Source: an uncultured Bacillota bacterium (GTDB lineage: Bacteria; Bacillota; Sulfobacillia; UBA995; UBA9673). From it: a stretch of 13,078 nt of DNA. Of this stretch, positions 1 to 5,920 are shown piece after piece. Below the pieces are notes generated by a model. The model did no database searches. It was not told the origin of the DNA and saw nothing but the letters and a program-made list of their open reading frames with translations. The number at the start of each line of letters is the position of its first letter. Position 1 is the stretch's first letter. Location of the stretch: NCBI GenBank assembly GCA_937863905.1, contig CALMHV010000077.1:1-13078 (forward strand), in the 5' to 3' direction. A program made the translations under genes and the position numbers.

Positions 1-1091
1 GCGTTGGCCTGGGACTCGCTGCGGATGTCAATCCGCCACCCGGTCAGTTTGGCCGCCAGACGCGCGTTCTGCCCTTCCCGGCCGATGGCCAGGGAGAGTT
101 GGTAGTCGGGCACGACCACCCGGGCGACCTTCATCTCCGGCTCCAGGGTGGCCGAAACGGCCTTGGCCGGACGCAGGGCGTTCCCCACGTACTCCGCCTC
201 GTCGTCCGACCAGGGGATGACGTCAATCTTCTCCCCCTTGAGCTCGCGCACGACGGCCTGCACGCGCACGCCCTTCGCGCCGACGCACGCCCCCACCGGG
301 TCCACGTTGGGGTCGAGCGAGGCGACCGCGACCTTGGACCGCGAGCCGGGCTCGCGCGAGATGGCCCGTATCTCCACCAACCCATCGTGGATCTCAGGCA
401 CTTCCAGTTCGAAGAGGCGCTTCACGAGGCCGGGGTGCGTCCGGGACAGGTAGATCTGGGGTCCCTTGGGGGTCTTGCGGACCTCGACGATGTAGATCTT
501 CAGCCTTTCGCCCGGGCGCAGCTTCTCCCCGGGGATCTGCTCAGGAGGACTAAGGACCGCCTCGGTCTTGCCCAGGTTAATGAAAAAGTTACGGTACTCC
601 TGCCGCTGGACCACACCGGTGACGATGTCGCCCTCGCGGTTGGAGAACTCCTCGAAGATGACTCCGCGTTCCGCCTCGCGGATGCGCTGCAGGACGACCT
701 GCTTCGCGGTCTGGGCGGCGATACGACCGAAGTCGCGCGGGGTGACCTCGGTCTGGACCTCTTGGCCGACCTCGAAAGCCGGATCCATCTCCTTGGCCAC
801 GGCCAGGGATATCTCCGACCTGGCGTCGGCGACCTCCTCGACCACATGCCTCAGGGCCAAGACGTGGAACTCGCCGGTGTCGGTGTCGAGTTCGACCTTC
901 ACGTTCTGAGCCGAGCCGAAGTTGCGGCGGTAGGCGGAGACAAGAGCGACCTCGATGGCTTCCTTCAAGGCCTCCACCGAGATGCCCTTCTCATCCTCGA
1001 TCTGGGCGAGAGCCTGGAGAAAGTCGGCGTTGACGCCCTTGGGCTTGCCCCCGGACTTCCGGCCCGCGGTCGGACCCCGGCCCACGCTCAT
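1..1091 (-). CDS. nusA: Transcription termination/antitermination factor NusA (3' end beyond window)
   Basis: NusA binds RNA polymerase and nascent RNA and modulates pausing, termination and antitermination. Translating the minus strand from ATG at 1091 gives about 364 residues with no stop before the left edge, so the C-terminus is missing. The N-terminal polymerase-binding domain covers about residues 21-150 ([15 protein letters not shown], then SAYRRNFG). An S1 domain follows at about 153-217 ([11 protein letters not shown]). KH1 at about 222-300 carries GAKG and KH2 carries [10 protein letters not shown]. The first 20 residues are a Gly/Lys/Arg-rich extension that many NusA proteins lack. 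The ATG overlaps the rimP stop as ATGA, and GGGGAGG lies 9 bases upstream, so the start is well supported. The rimP-nusA pairing is the classic operon order. Identification is certain from the domain sequence; only the 3' end is unknown. Confidence 0.97.
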   Translation of the reverse strand, partial: MSVGRGPTAGRKSGGKPKGVNADFLQALAQIEDEKGISVEALKEAIEVALVSAYRRNFGSAQNVKVELDTDTGEFHVLALRHVVEEVADARSEISLAVAKEMDPAFEVGQEVQTEVTPRDFGRIAAQTAKQVVLQRIREAERGVIFEEFSNREGDIVTGVVQRQEYRNFFINLGKTEAVLSPPEQIPGEKLRPGERLKIYIVEVRKTPKGPQIYLSRTHPGLVKRLFELEVPEIHDGLVEIRAISREPGSRSKVAVASLDPNVDPVGACVGAKGVRVQAVVRELKGEKIDVIPWSDDEAEYVGNALRPAKAVSATLEPEMKVARVVVPDYQLSLAIGREGQNARLAAKLTGWRIDIRSESQAN

Positions 1092-1624
1092 CGGCTATCG
1101 CCTCCCCTGTCCTGACGTCCCTCGGCTGAGTTCCCCACCGCGGACCAATCCACGGTCAGGTGGGCCTTGGAGACCTCGCGCCACGGAACCCGGACCAGAC
1201 CACCGGGACCGACGTCGAGGAGGATCTCCGCCTCGGCCGAGAACCCGCCCAGATGCCCGGTCAGGCTCTTCTTGTCGCCGATGGCGCGATAGAGGTGAAG
1301 CGTGGCTAGTCGTCCCTTGAACCTCTCGAAGTCGGCCTCCCTGAGGAGCGGACGCTCGACGCCCGGGGAAGACACCTCAAGACTGTAGGGCTCGGCGATG
1401 GCATCGGCGCGGTCGAGGGCCTCGCCCAAGGCCTGGGCCACTTCCTGGCAGTGGTCGAGAGTGACCCCCGTCGGGTGATCGAGGAAGACCCGCAGGGCGG
1501 CGCGCCCACCACCACGGGCGAACTCGACGCGGTCGAGACCGAGGCCGTCGGCCCGCCCGGCGAGAAACTCGCCGGCCAGGCTCGCCACGAACTCCTCTAT
1601 CTCCTGACGCCCGCGGCCCGCCAA
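1088..1624 (-). CDS. rimP: Ribosome maturation factor RimP
   Basis: RimP assists late maturation of the 30S ribosomal subunit. The 178-residue product has the family layout: an N-terminal alpha/beta domain with GLDRVEFARGGG and LRVFLDHPTGVTLDHCQEV, the signature YSLEVSSPGVERPL at about residues 80-93, and a C-terminal SH3-like beta barrel ending near VPWREVSKAHL. A short charged tail follows. The length is slightly above the usual 150-160. The start is taken as TTG at 1622-1624, because no ATG or GTG is available in frame ahead of the conserved helix. A GAGG lies about 11 bases upstream, a long but usable spacing. The stop overlaps the nusA ATG by 4 bases, so translation of the two is likely coupled. 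It is the first gene after the predicted promoter at 1834-1862 and has a structured leader of about 200 bases. The gene is certain; the exact start is less so. Confidence 0.94.
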   Translation of the reverse strand: MAGRGRQEIEEFVASLAGEFLAGRADGLGLDRVEFARGGGRAALRVFLDHPTGVTLDHCQEVAQALGEALDRADAIAEPYSLEVSSPGVERPLLREADFERFKGRLATLHLYRAIGDKKSLTGHLGGFSAEAEILLDVGPGGLVRVPWREVSKAHLTVDWSAVGNSAEGRQDRGGDSR

Positions 1625-1661
1625 CCGGACACCATCCTCGGGAACCTCTTATCGAACATAA

Positions 1662-1687
1662 GGAGTGGGCGTCTGGCGACCCACTCC
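1662..1687 (-). other. RNA hairpin just upstream of rimP
   Basis: In the minus-strand transcript GGAGTGGG (1687-1680) is perfectly complementary to CCCACTCC (1669-1662) around a 10-base loop. The stem can be extended by a G-U and an A-U pair. A second small hairpin, CTTAT-GTTCG-ATAAG (1662-1648), follows at once. Both end about 24 bases before the TTG start of rimP. There is no clear run of T after the large stem, so I read it as leader structure that may affect rimP translation or RNA stability rather than as a terminator. The pairing is seen directly; its function is inferred. Confidence 0.5.
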
Positions 1688-1738
1688 CTGGAGACTCGGC
1701 TATTGGGCTGGATTGTCCGTACGGAACCGGCCTTCAGC

Positions 1739-1757
1739 CGGGCCCGGTCCGGGCCCG
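1739..1757 (-). other. GC-rich palindromic hairpin in the rimP leader
   Basis: CGGGCCC (1757-1751) and GGGCCCG (1745-1739) form a perfect 7 bp stem around GGACC. A further small stem, CCGGC/GCCGG, can form directly downstream. It lies midway through the untranslated leader of rimP-nusA. No T-tract follows. Its role is unknown; it may simply add to a strongly folded leader. Confidence 0.4.
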
Positions 1758-1785
1758 CACGCCTCCTTCGAGGTGGTTTCCCCCG

Positions 1786-1822
1786 AATAAAACAATCACG
1801 GCGCGGGGAACAGTGGCGCCGC
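1786..1822 (-). terminator. Terminator-like hairpin with T-rich tail between mgtC and rimP
   Basis: Read on the minus strand, GCGGCGC (1822-1816) pairs with GCGCCGT (1804-1798) across an 11-base loop. The stem is 7 bp including one G-U pair. It is followed by GATTGTTTTATT (1797-1786). This is the form of a factor-independent terminator. It lies about 50 bases after the mgtC stop and could end the upstream operon. However, it also begins only about 5 bases after the predicted start of the rimP-nusA transcript, so it may act as an attenuator of that operon. Two competing pairings, GCGGG (1829-1825) with CCCGC (1807-1803), and TTCCCC with GGGGGAA (1784-1778), would disrupt it. Confidence 0.6.
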
Positions 1823-1833
1823 AACCCGCAGTC

Positions 1834-1862
1834 AGTATACCACACGGCCATCCCGGCGGCAA
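1834..1862 (-). promoter_or_regulatory. SigA-type promoter for rimP-nusA
   Basis: The minus strand carries TTGCCG (1862-1857), exactly 17 bases, then TATACT (1839-1834). Compared with the TTGACA/TATAAT consensus this is 4 of 6 and 5 of 6 matches with ideal spacing. It lies in the longest gap of the window, directly after the mgtC stop. Transcription would start near 1828-1826, giving a leader of about 200 bases before rimP. An operon starting at rimP-nusA is common in bacteria, which supports the call. Confidence 0.7.
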
Positions 1863-1872
1863 GAAACGCAGC

Positions 1873-2544
1873 CTAACCGGAGTACTCGGCCGACTTCACG
1901 CCGGGCAGCGAAGCCACGGCCTGCATGGCCCCGGGCATGGCGTCCTTGGGGGGCGCCTTCACCTTGAGTTCGATCTCGACGAGCCCGTCCTCGCGGGGGC
2001 TCATGCGGATGTCCTTGATGTCGATGCCCCGCTCACCCAAGGCCGTGGCTATCCGGCCAAGCTGGCCGGGCACGTCGGAACTGAGCACATTGACAACGGC
2101 CTGACCCTTGCCTCCGAAGTACGATTGTTCGACCCGGGCCAGCACGGTGAGGCTGACGAGGGCGAGGGCGGTCGTGACCGCCGCCACCAGGTAGAAGCCG
2201 GCCCCGACAGCCAGACCTATCGCCGCGACGACCCAGAGCCCGGCCGCGGTCGTCAGACCGCGGACGATGGGTCCCTCGTGCATGATCGTTCCCGCGCCCA
2301 GAAAGCCGATACCCGTAACGACCTGGGCGGCGATGCGACCGGGGTCGACCCCGGTCGACCCGGCGTAGAGGTCCCGCAGGCCGATGGAGACGATCATGAT
2401 CAGCGTGGAGCCGACCGCCACGAGGATGAACGTGCGGAGACCCGCCGGACGGTCGTGGGTCTCGCGTTCGAGCCCCAGGACCGCCCCCAGAAGGAAAGCC
2501 AGGGAAAGCCGGAGGACCGCCTCAAGCTCGGAGAGACCGCCCAC
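1873..2544 (-). CDS. MgtC/SapB family membrane protein with C-terminal ACT-like domain
   Basis: This 223-residue protein belongs to the MgtC/SapB family, linked to magnesium homeostasis and, in some pathogens, to control of F-type ATPase and intracellular survival. Its function in free-living Bacillota is unsettled. Residues 1-145 hold about five hydrophobic segments with the family signatures LGLERE, RPAGLRTFILV, GIGFLGAGTIM and VRGLTTAAGLWV. The tail (about 150-220, from VVNVLSSD to LPGVKSAEYSG) has the alternating strand-helix pattern of an ACT-like regulatory domain, as in full-length MgtC. GTG at 2542-2544 is supported by AGGAGG about 8 bases upstream. It lies 66 bases after the glycosyltransferase stop and is the last gene before the rimP promoter. 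Most Bacillota I know lack mgtC here. Family assignment is firm; the substrate is unknown. Confidence 0.9.
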   Translation of the reverse strand: MGGLSELEAVLRLSLAFLLGAVLGLERETHDRPAGLRTFILVAVGSTLIMIVSIGLRDLYAGSTGVDPGRIAAQVVTGIGFLGAGTIMHEGPIVRGLTTAAGLWVVAAIGLAVGAGFYLVAAVTTALALVSLTVLARVEQSYFGGKGQAVVNVLSSDVPGQLGRIATALGERGIDIKDIRMSPREDGLVEIELKVKAPPKDAMPGAMQAVASLPGVKSAEYSG

Positions 2545-2582
2545 GGGGATCCCCTCCTCTCGGGCGCGAGGCCGCAGGCTGG

Positions 2583-2608
2583 CGCCGCGGCCCCGGTCTA
2601 CCGCGGCG
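2583..2608 (-). other. Intergenic GC hairpin between glycosyltransferase and mgtC
   Basis: Within the 66-base gap the transcript can form a perfect 8 bp stem, CGCCGCGG (2608-2601) with CCGCGGCG (2590-2583), around a 10-base loop. No T-run follows, so it is unlikely to terminate. It may protect or separate mRNA segments, or be chance in very GC-rich sequence. Confidence 0.35.
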
Positions 2609-2610
2609 GC

Positions 2611-3270
2611 CTAGCGCCGGACGCGTTCGCTCCTCGGCACGGCCCGCAGGATGTCCCAGTACATGCGCAGCCTGGATCGGAAGCCCTTGGCGAACCCTAT
2701 CTTCTCTTCCTTGATCCGCTGGGTGACCCCGTAGATGCGGACTTCCTCGACGACCCGGTTGTTCTCCCGGGCCCAGAGGGTGAGAGCGACCTCCGCCCCC
2801 CACCCCGCGTCCTCATCCAGCTCCCGGAGGGGTTGGAAGACCTCCACCTTGCCCGCCCGCAGTCCGGACAGGAAAGGCATGACGGCCTGGGCGAGGTCGG
2901 TGAAGGCCCGGCCCTGGCGCATGATGCCGATGGCGACGTCGGCCCGGCCGTCGAAGATTGGCTCCAGGAGTTTCCGGATGTGCTCGGGGCGCAGCCCGAC
3001 GAGGTCGGCGTCCAGAAAGAGGACTATCTCCTGGGAAGCCGCCTCGAGGCCGGCCCTCATAGCGGCCGACTTGCCCTGGTTGGAGGGCAGTTCGACCACC
3101 TTCGCGCCATGCGACGTTGAGACGGCTGCCGTCTTGTCGGACGAGCCGTCGCTGACGACGATGACTTCGGCCACCGAGTCCACCTGCTGGGCCGCGTCAA
3201 TCACCGGACCGATGGTGGTCTCCTCGTTGTACGCCGGTATGACTACCGATGCTCTATTCGGAGCCGTCAG
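2611..3270 (-). CDS. Family 2 glycosyltransferase (GT-A fold), start at CTG
   Basis: The product resembles GT2 nucleotide-sugar transferases of the dolichol-phosphate-mannose-synthase/GpgS-like type. From CTG at 3268-3270 it has 219 residues: VVIPAYNEE at about 9-17 (nucleotide site), VVSDGSSDKT, LPSNQGKSAAMRAGL, and LFLDADL giving the metal-binding DxD-type motif. Later come an acceptor-side segment with TDLAQ, LSGLRAG and AEVALTLWA, and a basic C-terminus. There is no membrane anchor. The only canonical start (GTG, 3202-3204) lies after IPAYNEE and would delete an essential motif. The frame is open back to the proS stop and contains no ATG, GTG or TTG. AAGGAGAGGAG lies 7 bases before the CTG, so CTG is the best start. 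It is 21 bases after proS. Donor and acceptor cannot be read from sequence. Confidence 0.85.
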   Translation of the reverse strand: MTAPNRASVVIPAYNEETTIGPVIDAAQQVDSVAEVIVVSDGSSDKTAAVSTSHGAKVVELPSNQGKSAAMRAGLEAASQEIVLFLDADLVGLRPEHIRKLLEPIFDGRADVAIGIMRQGRAFTDLAQAVMPFLSGLRAGKVEVFQPLRELDEDAGWGAEVALTLWARENNRVVEEVRIYGVTQRIKEEKIGFAKGFRSRLRMYWDILRAVPRSERVRR

Positions 3271-3277
3271 AGTCGGA

Positions 3278-3288
3278 CTCCTCTCCTT
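3278..3288 (-). promoter_or_regulatory. Ribosome binding site that sets a CTG start for the glycosyltransferase
   Basis: AAGGAGAGGAG (3288-3278, minus strand) lies directly after the proS stop, 7 bases before CTG (3270-3268). No ATG, GTG or TTG in frame lies near it. The next canonical start is 73 bases downstream of the site, inside the conserved glycosyltransferase domain. Confidence 0.65.
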
Positions 3289-3291
3289 GCC

Positions 3292-4779
3292 CTAGTAGGC
3301 GCGCGCGAAGTAGGCCATGTACCGGGCGTCCTCGCCGCACAGGGAGCACTTGGTCCCCGGGGCCGGGGTCGTCACGGCCGATGAGGACAGGCCCTTGGCC
3401 AGAGGCAGGCAGCGCGTCGTGGCTCCTGTCTTCTCCTTCAGGTCGGCCTCGCACGCGTCCCCACCGCACCAGGGGGCCAGGACGAAACCCCGCCCTGTCT
3501 CCATGATCTCGCCGATCTCGGCCAGACTCGCGGCCTCCCGCGTGTTCTCTTCCCGGAAACGTTTGGCTTTCTCGAACAGATTGCCCTGAATGGCCTCAAG
3601 GATTTCGGTCACGGTCCCGCCCAGAGTGACCGGGTCCGCCGGAAGCTTCAGTTTCTCGCCGGTGTCGCGGCGCACGGCCACGACCTGACCGGCCTTCACG
3701 TCCCTGGGTCCGACCTCCAGGCGCACGGGCACGCCCCGCATCTCCCAGTCGTTGAACTTCCAACCCGGCGTGTACTCGGGCCGGTCGTCAACCTTGAACC
3801 GTAGCCGCCCAAGCCCGTCGCCCGCCGGCGCCCGTCCGAGGGCCTCCCGCACCGAGGCCACGCCGGAAGCCACGAGGTCGGCCTCCTTGTCGCTCGGGAT
3901 GGGCACGACGACCACCTGGATGGGGGCGATGCGTGGCGGGAGGACCAGACCGCGGTCATCCCCGTGGACCATGACCACGGCGCCGATGAGACGGGTCGAG
4001 ACGCCCCAGGACGACTGCCAGACCGGCTTGAGCTGGCCGTCGGCGTCCAGGAAGTTGATCCCGTAGACCTCCGCGAAGTGCTGGCCGAGGTTGTGGCACG
4101 TGCCGGACTGGAGGCCCTTCCCGTCGGACATCAGGGCCTCGATGCTGTAGGTCCGCAGCGCGCCCGCGAACTTCTCCGCCTCCGACTTGCGTCCGACAAG
4201 GACCGGGATGGCCAGGGTCCCCTCGACGAAATCGCGGTAGATCTCGAGGATACCGAGGGTCTCCGCCTCGGCCTCGTCCTCGGTGCGGTGGCACGTGTGC
4301 CCCTCTTGCCAGAGGAACTCGGTCGTCCGGATGAAGGGGCGCGTCGCCTTCTCCCACCGAACGACGTTGCACCACTGGTTGATGAGGACGGGCAGGTCGC
4401 GGTAGGACTGAATCCACTTGGCGTACATCGGCCCGATGATGGCTTCGGAGGTCGGCCGGACGGCGAGCCGTTCCGCCAGGTCCTCGCCTCCACCCCTGGT
4501 GACCCAGGCCACCTGGGGCGTGAAACCTTGGAAGTGCTCGGCCTCGCGGCTGAGAAAGCTCTCCGGGATGAAGAGCGGGAAGTACGCGTTGACGTGCCCC
4601 GTCGCCTTGAAACGAGGGTCCAGGCCGTCATGCACGGCCTCCCACAGGGCGTACCCGTAGGGCCGGATGACCATGCAGCCCTTGACCGGGGCGTAGTCCA
4701 TCAGTTCGGCCTTGGTGACGACATCGATGTACCACTGCGAGTAGTCCTGGTCGCGTGGGGTGATGGCCTTCACGAACAC
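3292..4779 (-). CDS. proS: Prolyl-tRNA synthetase, archaeal/eukaryal type (short form with C-terminal zinc domain)
   Basis: The enzyme charges tRNA-Pro with proline. The 495-residue protein is the archaeal/eukaryal type. The class II catalytic core is about residues 1-284, with YGYALWE, motif 1 near GHVNAYFPLFIPESF, motif 2 RWEKATRPFIRTTEF (141-155), SGTCHNLGQ (225-233) and motif 3 GDDRGLVLPPRIAP (273-286). The anticodon-binding domain is about 285-395. A C-terminal domain carries paired cysteines WCGGDAC and KCSLCG, a likely zinc site, and ends in the family-typical YFARAY. The roughly 180-residue editing insertion of bacterial-type ProRS is absent. GTG at 4777-4779 is the first canonical start. 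A CTG at 4794-4792 with AGGAGG 8 bases upstream would add five residues (MKEDK) and fits the family N-terminus better. The gene follows ispG by 16 bases. Identification is certain. Confidence 0.96.
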   Translation of the reverse strand: MFVKAITPRDQDYSQWYIDVVTKAELMDYAPVKGCMVIRPYGYALWEAVHDGLDPRFKATGHVNAYFPLFIPESFLSREAEHFQGFTPQVAWVTRGGGEDLAERLAVRPTSEAIIGPMYAKWIQSYRDLPVLINQWCNVVRWEKATRPFIRTTEFLWQEGHTCHRTEDEAEAETLGILEIYRDFVEGTLAIPVLVGRKSEAEKFAGALRTYSIEALMSDGKGLQSGTCHNLGQHFAEVYGINFLDADGQLKPVWQSSWGVSTRLIGAVVMVHGDDRGLVLPPRIAPIQVVVVPIPSDKEADLVASGVASVREALGRAPAGDGLGRLRFKVDDRPEYTPGWKFNDWEMRGVPVRLEVGPRDVKAGQVVAVRRDTGEKLKLPADPVTLGGTVTEILEAIQGNLFEKAKRFREENTREAASLAEIGEIMETGRGFVLAPWCGGDACEADLKEKTGATTRCLPLAKGLSSSAVTTPAPGTKCSLCGEDARYMAYFARAY

Positions 4780-4795
4780 CTTGTCTTCCTTCAGC

Positions 4796-5857
4796 CTACT
4801 TCCCTCCTGACAGCTTGTCCCTTGACGCCTCAGCGACCCGCTGTGCTTCTTTCAATAGCGCGGCCACCATTTCCTGTCTCTCCACGCGCCGCACCGGCTT
4901 GCCCTCTCTGAACAGGACGGCCCGCCCGCCGGTCACGGCCAGGCCGACATCCGCGTCCCTGGCCTCTCCGGGACCGTTGACCTCGCAGCCCATGACGGCC
5001 ACGCGGAGCGGGACCTCCAGGCCGGCCAGGGCGGCCTTGACCTCTTCCACGATGGGCAGGAGGTCCACCGTGCCGCGGCCGCAGGTCGGGCAGGAGACGA
5101 CGATGAGCCCGGTCCGCCTTCCCGTGGCCAGGAGAAGTTCGCGTCCGACGCGGACCTCCTCGTCCGGAGGCCCGGTCAGCGAGACCCGGATCGTGTCGCC
5201 GATTCCGTCCAGGAGCAGCGCCCCGATGCCGGCGGCGGACCGGACCGTCCCGGCGAGCCCGCACCCGGCCTCGGTCACCCCGAGATGCAGGGGGTAGTCG
5301 GTCCGCCGGGCCATCTCGCGGTAGGCGGCGGTCATCACTCCGAGGTCGAAGGCCTTGACGGCGACGATGATGTCGTGGTGGCCCGCCTCCTCCAGGAGCC
5401 GGGCCTGCTCCAGGGCCGACTCGACGAGGGCCCGCGCCACGTCGCCACCCGCCCTCCGGCGGGCCTCGGCTTCCAGCGAGCCCGCGTTGGCGCCGACGCG
5501 GATGGGCACCCCGCGCTCGGCCGCGGCCCGGGCGACGGCCCGCACCTTCTCGGCGGAGCCGATGTTCCCCGGATTGAGCCTAAGCTTGTCCACGCCGGCC
5601 TCAAGACAGAGAAGGGCCAGGCGGTAGTCGAAGTGGATGTCGGCCACCAGGGGCAGGGGGCTTTCCCGCTTAATGGCGGCCAGGGCCCCGGCCGCCGCCT
5701 CGTCCGGCACGGCCAGCCGCACGAGCTCGCAGCCTAAGGCGGCGACCCGCCCTATCTCCGCCAGCGTCGGGCCGACCTGTCTGGTGTCGGTCTTAGCCAT
5801 GGTCTGGACGCTGACCGGCCAGCCTCCGCCGATCATCAGCCCCCCGACGCGGACCAC
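4796..5857 (-). CDS. ispG: 4-hydroxy-3-methylbut-2-en-1-yl diphosphate synthase (IspG/GcpE)
   Basis: IspG is the penultimate enzyme of the MEP isoprenoid pathway. It converts methylerythritol cyclodiphosphate to HMBPP using a [4Fe-4S] cluster. The 353-residue bacterial-type protein has a TIM-barrel N-terminal part (IGGGWPVSVQTM, LVADIHFDYRLAL, KLRLNPGNIG, VGANAGSLE, GVTEAGCG) and a C-terminal cluster domain. Expected ligands are Cys256 and Cys259 in SCPTCGRGT, Cys291 in MGCEVNGPGE and Glu298. GTG at 5855-5857 is the first canonical start, with AGGAAG 6 bases upstream. The frame stays open back to the rseP stop, and the preceding codons read ARKSR, which fits IspG N-termini. A much stronger AAGGAGG at 5903-5897 points to a start near 5887, but only GTC is there. 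Function is certain; the start is doubtful. Confidence 0.95.
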   Translation of the reverse strand: MVRVGGLMIGGGWPVSVQTMAKTDTRQVGPTLAEIGRVAALGCELVRLAVPDEAAAGALAAIKRESPLPLVADIHFDYRLALLCLEAGVDKLRLNPGNIGSAEKVRAVARAAAERGVPIRVGANAGSLEAEARRRAGGDVARALVESALEQARLLEEAGHHDIIVAVKAFDLGVMTAAYREMARRTDYPLHLGVTEAGCGLAGTVRSAAGIGALLLDGIGDTIRVSLTGPPDEEVRVGRELLLATGRRTGLIVVSCPTCGRGTVDLLPIVEEVKAALAGLEVPLRVAVMGCEVNGPGEARDADVGLAVTGGRAVLFREGKPVRRVERQEMVAALLKEAQRVAEASRDKLSGGK

Positions 5858-5896
5858 CCTGGACTTCCTAGCGTCCCTGGTCTCGACGGTGACGGC

Positions 5897-5903
5897 CCTC
5901 CTT
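5897..5903 (-). promoter_or_regulatory. Strong ribosome binding site upstream of ispG without a canonical start
   Basis: AAGGAGG (5903-5897, minus strand) lies 18 bases after the rseP stop. Nine bases on is GTC (5887-5885), in the ispG frame. No ATG, GTG, TTG or CTG occurs in this frame until GTG at 5857, 39 bases away. Either a GTC codon serves as start, or initiation uses the weaker AGGAAG before the GTG. Confidence 0.55.
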
Positions 5904-5920
5904 CTCGGGCCTGGGGGCCC

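Noticed and set aside
99..1115. Plus-strand open frame opposite nusA
   Set aside because: It is fully antisense to an intact NusA with clear S1 and KH domains, and its translation has shadow-frame composition.
1734..1760. Possible leader peptide: GTG followed by 7 codons and TGA after AAGGAGG
   Set aside because: The AAGGAGG is only 1 base from the GTG, too close for initiation. The codons lie in the palindromic hairpin and show no regulatory codon run.
1625..1833. T-box or tRNA gene in the rimP leader
   Set aside because: I looked for a T-box TGGNACCGCG-type motif and a cloverleaf with the TPsiC arm and found neither. The stems present do not fit either model.
1597..1851. 84-codon minus-strand ORF across the rimP leader
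   Set aside because: Its ATG lies upstream of the predicted -10 box, so the mapped promoter would not transcribe it. It overlaps the rimP start and reads through hairpin sequence (Arg/Pro/Cys-rich), and has no good ribosome binding site.
1813..3120. Long plus-strand open frame (435 codons) opposite mgtC and the glycosyltransferase
   Set aside because: It is antisense to two well-supported genes, has low-complexity composition rich in Asp, Gly, Arg, Pro and His, and lacks recognisable motifs. Such shadow frames are expected in GC-rich sequence.
4131..4631. Alternative-frame ORFs inside proS on the same strand
   Set aside because: They are Ser/Arg/Pro-rich frame-shifted translations of proS, with no motifs and no ribosome binding site.
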